Of a stretch of DNA of 5,896 nucleotides, positions 1 to 5,896 are shown piece after piece (position 1 is the first letter of the stretch; each line of letters begins with the position of its first letter). The DNA is from a bacterium (GTDB lineage Bacteria > UBP13 > UBA5359). The position numbers were made by a program, and so were the translations under genes. The notes under the pieces are model-generated. The model did not search any database. It was not told the origin of the DNA and worked only from the letters and a program-made list of their open reading frames with translations. Location: the NCBI GenBank assembly GCA_028699365.1, contig JAQVUQ010000187.1, positions 1 through 5,896 on the forward strand. The letters are read 5' to 3'.

Positions 1-1231
1 TCTCATTGGAGACGTCGGCAATAAAACCTGTATACAGTTCGGTTGTATGAGAAACACGGCCTTCGAGACAAGACGGCTTCATTCCCGCTAAAGCGGACCT
101 GGGATTCTTCAGAAAGGTCTCAACTTTACGCACCGATTTGCTGTAAGGCAGGCGATGATCGTAGGAGGGCAAATAGGTTCCCGGACCGATACGGGAGGAA
201 GCTATGCCGGCTGCCGCCAGGTCGCGTTTCAACTGTGCCGGAAGCCGTCCATACACTGCCTGCACAGGGATCTGCCCATGATAATAGGTAAAGTAAGTCT
301 TTAGGGGGTAACCGTTATAGAAAGCCTTGATCTCCTCATATTGCGGCGTATGCCTGATCATCCTGGCTACCATAAGTGAGCCGGGGAGTATTCCGGCAAT
401 CCGGTTGCTAATCGCCTCATCGTAGCTTCCCTTGAGTTCGGCTATCAGTTTGTCGCCGGAATGAGGCGTAAAGCCCAGTTTGTCTACCAACTTATCCCCG
501 GTAAAGGCCTTGAAGCGCTTCCTGTTCTGCACCGGTAAATCACGCAGCATCTCCAGAGAAGCCTCGTGTATCAGCCATGGAACGATTGGTGCTTCGAAGA
601 ATTTTTTGCCGCCTCTCAAACGCACCCTGGTTTCACCGTTATCACAATTGACGGCATCTACAGCCGCTTCGAGACAGCCGTGCCGGCCTACTTTCCAGGC
701 TGCGAACGATGTCAAAGCGCCAATCATGCCGGGTGGCAGAAAGTCGAAGCGCTCGGCGATACCGTAGATACCGTGCATGGTGGAATCCGCCAGTTGATGC
801 CCTGCCCACCCTTCGGCGTAGGCACGATAGATCTCACGCTTAGCGCTCTTGTCGCCGTCGGCCAGGCGGAGCATATATAAGCCGAACAGAGGCACACCAC
901 GTGAATTATCGTCACCCCCGACATCAAGCATACGCCCGGTGTTGCTGAACAGGTTATGAGCGTAATCGAAGGCAACATTGTTGGTTTCCGGGATATGGAG
1001 CCCTTTGCGGATAAATTTGTTCAGCATATTCTGGCGGATATTATAATTCGAGATCAAATCCGGCATAGGAGCATTTTCCACAAATATCTCCCCGGCCCTG
1101 GCTGGGCCGCCATAGCCGGACATCGTCCTATGCCAGGATGTGCTGTTGATCTGACAATGGGCGACCGGGCCCCAGGCATACGCCGGTATCGCTCCCAGGA
1201 GTATCGATATGAGGGCCACAAATGTTCTCAC
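1..1231 (-). CDS. Secreted zinc-dependent phospholipase C-like protein (3' end beyond window)
   Basis: The frame is open for 410 codons from a GTG at 1231 to the left edge, so the C-terminus is missing. The start is chosen because a strong GGAGGAG lies 7 nt upstream, the GTG overlaps the preceding stop (GTGA), and the reading begins with a clean signal peptide: MRTFV, a hydrophobic core, then AYA followed by Trp20. Cleavage after Ala19 would make Trp20 the mature N-terminus. That is the arrangement in zinc phospholipases C and S1/P1 nucleases, where the N-terminal Trp binds zinc. The other expected ligands appear in order: His25 (WGPVAH), Asp58, His92 (FDYAHN), His145-x3-Asp149-x3-His153 (GHQLADSTMH) and His184-x3-Glu188. 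This pattern fits the bacterial Zn_dep_PLPC family (PF00882), expected to hydrolyse phosphodiester bonds in phospholipids or related substrates outside the cytoplasm. Residues from about 195 to the edge are not recognised. The gene is coupled to the upstream lipoprotein gene. Family assignment is fairly secure; the substrate is unknown. Confidence 0.85.
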   Translation of the reverse strand, partial: MRTFVALISILLGAIPAYAWGPVAHCQINSTSWHRTMSGYGGPARAGEIFVENAPMPDLISNYNIRQNMLNKFIRKGLHIPETNNVAFDYAHNLFSNTGRMLDVGGDDNSRGVPLFGLYMLRLADGDKSAKREIYRAYAEGWAGHQLADSTMHGIYGIAERFDFLPPGMIGALTSFAAWKVGRHGCLEAAVDAVNCDNGETRVRLRGGKKFFEAPIVPWLIHEASLEMLRDLPVQNRKRFKAFTGDKLVDKLGFTPHSGDKLIAELKGSYDEAISNRIAGILPGSLMVARMIRHTPQYEEIKAFYNGYPLKTYFTYYHGQIPVQAVYGRLPAQLKRDLAAAGIASSRIGPGTYLPSYDHRLPYSKSVRKVETFLKNPRSALAGMKPSCLEGRVSHTTELYTGFIADVSNE

Positions 1232-3012
1232 TTTTCGTCTCCTCCAGGCACTCTGCATCGGCAATTACCCAGATGATACTGCACCATGAATTTACCCTCG
1301 CGAACGGCCATCGGCTGCTGGAAACCTTTCTGGGTAGCTGTCACACGATAGCCGTAACTCCCCTGCGGCAGCGGCGCATAATCCACCAGGCCATAGAAGG
1401 TCAGTTCCCGTTTGCCCGGTTTCAGCAATTTGCAGTTGTAAGGCCTGCATATTACTATGCCTCTCTGATCCATGATCTCCAGAGAGACATGGGAGACGGC
1501 ATTGAGGCCTATCTTCCATTGCAAACGACCGGCATCCCTGCCTTCATTGTCGCCGCTGGGATCGAAGGCCTCGAGCGCAAGACGACCGCTTTCAATTAAT
1601 GGGCAGACGGAGATCCCTATACCATATAACTGTGGCGATGCACCGCTGGGTGAACGCTTCATGGTTATCTTATACTGCTGGTATTTTTTTATCTCCGGCA
1701 GGCGCCCGCCGTTATCGTATTCCTTCCAATCTCCCCAGACCAGGCCGTCATCGCCCTGGCGCAGGCAAACCTTCATCCCGGCACCTCCGGGAACATCCGC
1801 CCGCCACCTTATCCGGCCGATGCAGTCATCTGTATTTAAATTGCCGGTGCCCGTCCTGGGCGTGGAAATATAGGTGCCTTCCCTGCTGGAACCGGTGCCG
1901 TTGGGATCAACCGATCGGATAGAAACATCAATTTTTGATCCCTCGGGAATATCCCCATCCAGCCTGTATCCGGCCAGGTATCGCACCCTAGGACCCAGGT
2001 CTATTACCGGGCTTGTCAAGACTAGCGGACGATAGGTCAAAATCAGATTACCGACATCAATATCCGCAATGCTTCTTTTACTTGCAACAGTATGTTTCAC
2101 GGGCAGGTAATACATAGCATGATACCCATTATCAATCTTCTCATTTCCCAAGATGGGGACATAGCCTGAATAAGGAAGCAGTTTTGGTTCAATGTTAATG
2201 TGCCCGGAGTCATTATTCAGTTTCTTTGTGAGATGAAATAACGGCTTCCCATCAAAATATATTTCATTGTTATGGCCGTTAAACATTACCGTGCTATCCC
2301 ATATAATAAGATCGCCATCCGGTGTAAGCCAGCAGTTCTCTTCCGTTACAGGCATTTGCGCCAATCTACTAATCCACCATGCATTGGCAAATGAATGAAG
2401 TGCCTCCCGGGGCACTGGCCCAGTTTCGAACCTCCATTTATCAACAACCAGGCTATATCGTCCGTTCTTATCCAAAGCTTTTATTCTGGGGCTTACACAG
2501 TATGCATGTAAACGTCCGTGTGCCTGGCGATCAACTGAATAAATGTTACATACAATCGGTATTAAAGGACACACATAACCGTCAATCATCTTATATGTAT
2601 CATAAGGAACGGAATTCATGGCTATATTGCTGCTATTCAGCTCTACAGTGCTCGGTATAAAAGATAGCGGATGCCGTCTGATATCCAATCTGACAGCTTT
2701 TATGGCAGGTGCGGATCGGCATTGTTTATAACTCTGGATATAATAGGAAATCTGCACAAATCTTTTTACAGGTATTCTATTTCCTCGTTGCATCCTTATT
2801 GTTTGCCATTCACCACTGCCGGCAGCATCGTACAGACGCAGGCAGGGCTTTTCGTCTCTGTCCAGTGTACAGCATATATCGTTCTCATGGCTGCCGACAA
2901 ACTCCTCTACAGCATCATCCAGCCATAGAGGGCGTTCGCCGGTCTGCTTGCATGAACAGCAGGCAAGCGTCAGCAGAAGCAGAAAGCTGAGAGTGAATAC
3001 CCGTAATTTCAT
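1228..3012 (-). CDS. Putative multidomain surface lipoprotein with two diverged beta-sandwich-like modules and a FlgD-type Ig-like C-terminus
   Basis: A complete gene of 594 codons from the ATG at 3012; a GTG two codons upstream at 3018 is the alternative. I prefer the ATG because it gives a standard MK-start signal peptide with a Leu-rich core. Both starts have only a weak GGTG (3020-3023), so reading through from the aspS stop 12 nt upstream may help initiation. The signal ends in a Cys cluster (TLACCSCK, Cys18, 19 and 21). Cys18 or Cys21 could be lipidated, though neither makes a textbook lipobox. Residues 30-112 and 334-469 look like diverged copies of one module: each has Trp, then G-x-R-[IL]-P, [KR][KR]-[FY]-x-Q, and about 14 residues on an SAP or ASP leading into a beta strand. 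Residues 496-563 resemble a FlgD Ig-like fold (strand ending in EIMDQRG, later QGSYGYRV). Residues 113-333 are unrecognised and AT-rich at the DNA level. About 15 cysteines lie outside the signal. No catalytic motif was seen; a surface binding or scaffold role is inferred. Confidence 0.8.
   Translation of the reverse strand: MKLRVFTLSFLLLLTLACCSCKQTGERPLWLDDAVEEFVGSHENDICCTLDRDEKPCLRLYDAAGSGEWQTIRMQRGNRIPVKRFVQISYYIQSYKQCRSAPAIKAVRLDIRRHPLSFIPSTVELNSSNIAMNSVPYDTYKMIDGYVCPLIPIVCNIYSVDRQAHGRLHAYCVSPRIKALDKNGRYSLVVDKWRFETGPVPREALHSFANAWWISRLAQMPVTEENCWLTPDGDLIIWDSTVMFNGHNNEIYFDGKPLFHLTKKLNNDSGHINIEPKLLPYSGYVPILGNEKIDNGYHAMYYLPVKHTVASKRSIADIDVGNLILTYRPLVLTSPVIDLGPRVRYLAGYRLDGDIPEGSKIDVSIRSVDPNGTGSSREGTYISTPRTGTGNLNTDDCIGRIRWRADVPGGAGMKVCLRQGDDGLVWGDWKEYDNGGRLPEIKKYQQYKITMKRSPSGASPQLYGIGISVCPLIESGRLALEAFDPSGDNEGRDAGRLQWKIGLNAVSHVSLEIMDQRGIVICRPYNCKLLKPGKRELTFYGLVDYAPLPQGSYGYRVTATQKGFQQPMAVREGKFMVQYHLGNCRCRVPGGDEK
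1239..1245 (-). promoter_or_regulatory. Strong Shine-Dalgarno for the phospholipase-like gene
   Basis: GGAGGAG on the minus strand, 7 nt before the GTG at 1231. It lies inside the last codons of the lipoprotein gene. It is the best ribosome binding site in the window and decides the GTG start. With the 4-nt stop/start overlap it indicates both translational coupling and independent ribosome loading. Confidence 0.85.
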
Positions 3013-3024
3013 ACCCACACACCG

Positions 3025-4803
3025 TCAGGCCAGCGATTTGAGGTATAATTCCTTCAATTGATCTCCGTATACTCCGGAAGGCGCATCCGTCATCAGGCAG
3101 GAACCGCTCTGGGTCTTGGGAAAGGCGATACAATCGCGGATGGAATCCTGCCCGGAGAGGAGCATTATCAGCCTGTCCAGTCCCAGTGCGATGCCGCCGT
3201 GCGGCGGCGTGCCGTACTCAAATGCGTCCAACAGGAAGCCGAATTTATCACGGCTCTCTTCAACGGACATCCCCATTAGATCGAAGATGCGCTGCTGCAC
3301 GTCACGACGATGGATTCTTATACTGCCGCCGCCCAGTTCGACGCCGTTTAGAACGATATCGTAGGCCAGAGCCTTGACTTTTAGCGAATCGGTTTCCAAC
3401 ATGGCGAGGTCTTCATCCCGTGGCGAAGTGAACGGGTGGTGTATGGCGGTCAGACGCTTCTCCCTCTCATCCCACTCAAACATCGGGAAATCAACCACCC
3501 AGATAAAGGCATCCTTATGCTCATCCAGCAGGCCCAGCCTGCGTCCCAACTGCAACCGGAGATGACTCAGGGAGGCAGCCGTCACGCTCGGCTTATCGGC
3601 CACGAAGAGCATCATATCGCCTTCACCGGCTCCCAGCCTGGTGGCGATTGCCTGCAGATCATCGGTCTTAAGAAACTTGGCGATGGGCGATTTGAACTCC
3701 CCGTTCTCAATGGATATATGAGCCAGTCCGCGTGCACCGTATATCGCCGCCATCTCTCGCAGCTCATCGACTTCACGCCTGCTGTAGCCGGCCGTTCCGG
3801 GAGCGCAAATGCCTTTAACCTGGCCGCCGGAAGCTACGGCATCACGGAAGACTTTAAAATCGGATCCTGCCGCAATATCGGAAATATCGCAAAGCTCCAT
3901 ATCGAAGCGGACATCCGGTTTGTCGTTACCGTAACGTGCCATGGCATCATCGTAGCTTATACGCGGGAAAGGCAGTTCAGGCAGATCTCTTCCCGCAGCG
4001 GCAAATATCGCGGCTATCATACCCTCCATGATATCTATGACCTGTTCCACGCCGACAAAGGACATCTCCATATCGATCTGGGTAAATTCAGGCTGTCGGT
4101 CGGCTCTCAGATCCTCATCTCTGAAGCAGCGAGCTATCTGAAAGTAACGTTCCATACCTGAGACCATCAGCAACTGCTTGTAGAGCTGGGGTGACTGCGG
4201 CAGTCCGTAAAAGAAACCGGGATTGAGACGGCTGGGTACCAGGAAATCCCTGGCTCCTTCAGGCGTACTCTTACCCAGCACGGGGGTCTCTATTTCCAGA
4301 AAACCGTTGGCATCCAGATGATCCCTGACGGCTTTGGTCACTTTATGCCTGAGACGGATGCTCTGCAGCATCGGCTCTCGCCTCAGGTCCAGATAGCGGT
4401 ATCTCAACCTGACGCTCTCGTCGGCATCCGTTACGGACTCAATGGCAAAGGGCGGTGTTTTAGAGGGATTGAGTATCAGAACTTCGTCGGCCAGCACTTC
4501 TACCAATCCTGTCTGCAATCTGGGGTTCTCAGTTCCGGCAGGACGCTTGGATACCACTCCCTTGACGGCTATAACGTATTCGCTTCTTACACTCTCCGCC
4601 GCCTGGTGTGCCTGTCCTGACCGATCGGGATTGAAGGCTATCTGCACCATTCCCTCCCGATCGCGAAGATCTATGAATATAAGATTGCCGTGGTCCCTTC
4701 TCTTCTGGCACCAGCCCATCAGAATTACGGTGCTTCCCTCATCGTCAGCAGTAACCTGACCGCAATACTTGCTTCGTCGCCACTCACCCATAGCTTCGCT
4801 CAT
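3025..4803 (-). CDS. aspS: Aspartyl-tRNA synthetase, non-discriminating-type signature
   Basis: A complete 592-residue class II synthetase of the bacterial type, the normal length for the family. It activates aspartate with ATP and loads it on tRNA(Asp) in the cytoplasm. An N-terminal OB-fold anticodon-binding domain covers about residues 12-110 (GWCQKRRDHG, FIDLRDREG). Motif 1 lies around 162-182, followed by the aspartate/ATP-site segment GLPQSPQLYKQ (200-210). Motif 2 is FRDEDLRADRQPEF (227-240). The bacterial GAD insertion lies at roughly 300-425. HPFT is at 456-459, NGVELGGGSIRIH at 486-498, motif 3 GLDRL with Arg544, and the C-terminal AFPKTQSG near 560. His38 and Gly90 occupy the positions that mark non-discriminating enzymes, so it may also make Asp-tRNA(Asn). 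The ATG at 4803 is preceded by GGGGG at 7-nt spacing; an ATG at codon 5 is a possible alternative. It lies downstream of hisS across a repeat-rich spacer and 12 nt upstream of the lipoprotein gene. Confidence 0.97.
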   Translation of the reverse strand: MSEAMGEWRRSKYCGQVTADDEGSTVILMGWCQKRRDHGNLIFIDLRDREGMVQIAFNPDRSGQAHQAAESVRSEYVIAVKGVVSKRPAGTENPRLQTGLVEVLADEVLILNPSKTPPFAIESVTDADESVRLRYRYLDLRREPMLQSIRLRHKVTKAVRDHLDANGFLEIETPVLGKSTPEGARDFLVPSRLNPGFFYGLPQSPQLYKQLLMVSGMERYFQIARCFRDEDLRADRQPEFTQIDMEMSFVGVEQVIDIMEGMIAAIFAAAGRDLPELPFPRISYDDAMARYGNDKPDVRFDMELCDISDIAAGSDFKVFRDAVASGGQVKGICAPGTAGYSRREVDELREMAAIYGARGLAHISIENGEFKSPIAKFLKTDDLQAIATRLGAGEGDMMLFVADKPSVTAASLSHLRLQLGRRLGLLDEHKDAFIWVVDFPMFEWDEREKRLTAIHHPFTSPRDEDLAMLETDSLKVKALAYDIVLNGVELGGGSIRIHRRDVQQRIFDLMGMSVEESRDKFGFLLDAFEYGTPPHGGIALGLDRLIMLLSGQDSIRDCIAFPKTQSGSCLMTDAPSGVYGDQLKELYLKSLA

Positions 4804-4810
4804 AACTCTT

Positions 4811-4815
4811 CCCCC
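4811..4815 (-). promoter_or_regulatory. Probable ribosome binding site of aspS
   Basis: GGGGG followed by AAGAGTT and the ATG at 4803. The spacing of 7 nt is right, although the purine run is only a partial match to the Shine-Dalgarno consensus. It favours the ATG at 4803 over the in-frame ATG four codons further in. Confidence 0.5.
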
Positions 4816-4829
4816 ACTCGACTAGCTAT

Positions 4830-4913
4830 TTAGCGGTTTAGTTTGTTAGCCTTTTAGTAGTATTCACGCAGACTACACCGTCTTTGCGCCTTCTCGTTCC
4901 ACTAAACCGCTAA
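4830..4913. repeat. Intergenic inverted-repeat element (13-nt perfect arms, 58-nt centre)
   Basis: The 13 bases at 4830-4842 (TTAGCGGTTTAGT) are exactly the reverse complement of 4901-4913 (ACTAAACCGCTAA). The 58-nt centre contains a nested short palindrome on the minus strand (GTAGT, 10 bases, ACTAC) and the phrase GGCGCAAAGACGG. That phrase resembles cgcaaag-type intergenic repeats I recall from other environmental bacterial genomes; this recollection is unchecked. There is no T-run after the second arm on the minus strand, so it is not a standard intrinsic terminator. It could fold in the hisS-aspS transcript or be a small dispersed repeat of the genome. Confidence 0.65.
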
Positions 4914-4916
4914 TCG

Positions 4917-4932
4917 CCTAAACACCTAAACA
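4917..4932. repeat. Perfect tandem octamer repeat CCTAAACA x2
   Basis: CCTAAACA occurs twice head to tail immediately beside the inverted-repeat arm, which itself contains the related ACTAAACC. The repeat ends 4 nt before the hisS stop codon (TAA at 4936-4938, minus strand). The similarity between this octamer and the arm suggests that the spacer was built by short repeat expansion. No function is evident. Confidence 0.6.
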
Positions 4933-4935
4933 GCT

Positions 4936-5896
4936 TTATTGTAACAGATAATCTACCAACGCTTCCAGCCTTACTTCCGTTTGAATTCCTTCAGACAGAT
5001 TTTTGACGGATGCCGTTCCACGGTCCAGTTCATCATCGCCTATGATGACGACGTGCTTGCAGCCGCTCTTATCGGCAGCCCTCATCTGTGCTTTCAGACT
5101 TCGGCCAAGGTAATCATATTCAGCGTAAACACCGGCATCTCGCAGTTTATAAAGATACTCCAAAGTGCTTATCCTGGCTCTGTCACCGAGAGCGGCGATA
5201 TATACGCTGCAGGGCATGCGCTGCGCGGACATCGTTTCCTCCGCTTCCAGCGCCAGCACCAGACGTTCAAGCCCGGCGGCAAAACCCATTCCCGGGAGAT
5301 CCGGCCCGCCGCATTCCTTTACCAGCCTGTCATAACGGCCGCCGCCGGCCACTGAACTCTGCGCGCCCAATCCCTCATGGGTAATTTCAAAGGCGGTCCG
5401 GGTATAGTAATCCAGTCCTCGCACCATTGCAGGCTCCACGGTATAGGTTATACCAAGGCTGTCCAATCCCTCCCGCATCCGGTCGAAGTGCTCCCGGCAG
5501 GGATCGCAGATATAGGCGGAGATAACCGGTGATTTCTGCAACAGAGCTTTGCAGGCCGGGTTCTTGCAATCCAGCAGGCGCAACGGATTATCGGCATAAC
5601 GACGCCGGCAGTCATCGCACAGGTCGTCCTGCGATTCCGCCAGGTAATCTCTAAGAGATTCTATATAGCGCGGCCGGCAATTTCCACAGGCTACGCTGTT
5701 AAGCAACAGAGTGGTGCGCTTCAGCCCTATGGCATGAAGAAAAGATACCGCCAGCACGATGACTTCCATATCCAGCAGGGGATCATCCGATCCTATGGCT
5801 TCCACACCCAATTGATGAAACTGTCGATAGCGTCCTGCCTGCGGCCGGTCGTATCTGAACATGGGCGATATGTAGAAGAGCTTGGTAAGGGGATTA
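4936..5896 (-). CDS. hisS: Histidyl-tRNA synthetase, C-terminal three quarters (5' end beyond window)
   Basis: The frame is open to the right edge; 319 residues are visible before a TAA at 4936. About 100 N-terminal residues, including motif 1, are expected outside, given a usual length near 420. The enzyme charges tRNA(His) with histidine in the cytoplasm. The fragment opens with class II motif 2 (YISPMFRYDRPQAGRYRQFH), followed by HisA-type VRGLDYYTRTAFE (5386-5424). Next come GGGRYDRL and motif 3 (GFAAGLERL), then a C-terminal HGTP_anticodon domain over roughly the last 95 residues. Between motif 2 and HisA is a cysteine-rich insertion (about 5497-5688) with four Cys pairs: CGNC, CDDC, CKNPAC and CDPC. 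I recall this from many Firmicutes-like HisRS, and it could bind a metal. The ATG at 5862 lies inside motif 2 and is not the start. aspS follows after 132 nt. Confidence 0.97.
   Translation of the reverse strand, partial: NPLTKLFYISPMFRYDRPQAGRYRQFHQLGVEAIGSDDPLLDMEVIVLAVSFLHAIGLKRTTLLLNSVACGNCRPRYIESLRDYLAESQDDLCDDCRRRYADNPLRLLDCKNPACKALLQKSPVISAYICDPCREHFDRMREGLDSLGITYTVEPAMVRGLDYYTRTAFEITHEGLGAQSSVAGGGRYDRLVKECGGPDLPGMGFAAGLERLVLALEAEETMSAQRMPCSVYIAALGDRARISTLEYLYKLRDAGVYAEYDYLGRSLKAQMRAADKSGCKHVVIIGDDELDRGTASVKNLSEGIQTEVRLEALVDYLLQ

Noticed and set aside
480-880. Overlapping plus-strand open frames in the left kilobase
   Set aside because: They are antisense to the zinc-ligand region of the secreted hydrolase and have arbitrary composition; shadows.
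724-978. 84-codon minus-strand open frame
   Set aside because: It is out of frame with the phospholipase-like gene, which is open across the whole region and contains the zinc-ligand motifs.
3436-4161. 241-codon open frame on the plus strand, within aspS
   Set aside because: It lies wholly antisense to conserved aspS motifs and has no ribosome binding site I could see. Its sequence looks like the reverse-strand shadow of a GC-rich gene.
4830-4913. Intrinsic terminator after hisS
   Set aside because: The arms are separated by 58 nt and the second arm is followed by AATAGCTAG on the minus strand, not a T-tract.
4804-4935. T-box leader or other amino-acid riboswitch in front of aspS
   Set aside because: No AGGGTGGNACC-like T-box sequence, no terminator/antiterminator pair and no U-run. 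The spacer is also short for a T-box.
4843-4935. Sigma-70 promoter for aspS (AATACT near 4862-4867 on the minus strand)
   Set aside because: The -10-like hexamer is weak and no TTGACA-like box lies at suitable spacing. It cannot be told from chance.
5860-5862. ATG as the start of hisS
   Set aside because: It lies inside motif 2 (ISPMFRYDRP) and the frame continues open upstream to the edge with conserved residues.

Overview
The window holds four protein genes, all on the minus strand, with almost no non-coding DNA. In transcription order (right to left) they are: the 3' part of hisS (histidyl-tRNA synthetase, cut by the right edge); a 132-nt intergenic stretch made largely of short inverted and tandem repeats; a complete aspS (aspartyl-tRNA synthetase); a large putative lipoprotein of no recognised family; and a secreted zinc-dependent phospholipase C-like protein cut by the left edge. 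No tRNA, rRNA, CRISPR array, transposase or plus-strand gene was found.

The organism is a bacterium. The hisS-aspS pair is a common bacterial arrangement. The HisRS carries a cysteine-rich insertion of the kind I recall from many Firmicutes and other non-proteobacterial lineages. The AspRS has the His and Gly signature of the non-discriminating type, which implies an indirect (GatCAB) route to Asn-tRNA. GC is roughly 55-60% in the sampled aspS, lipoprotein C-terminal and hisS stretches. This suits a Clostridia-like, Armatimonadota-like or other environmental lineage, but the sequence alone does not fix the phylum.

The two left-hand genes are the accessory and most interesting part. The lipoprotein starts 12 nt after the aspS stop, and its own stop overlaps the GTG start of the phospholipase-like gene by 4 nt (GTGA), behind a strong Shine-Dalgarno. 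The two are therefore probably translationally coupled and may ride on the synthetase transcript. Both have export signals. The lipoprotein has two diverged copies of a beta-sandwich-like module and a FlgD-type Ig-like C-terminus, separated by a markedly AT-rich central segment of unknown nature. The partner protein has what looks like a complete tri-zinc ligand set, beginning with a Trp at the predicted mature N-terminus. The simplest reading is a surface adhesin or binding lipoprotein working with a secreted phosphodiesterase or phospholipase. That functional link is inference.
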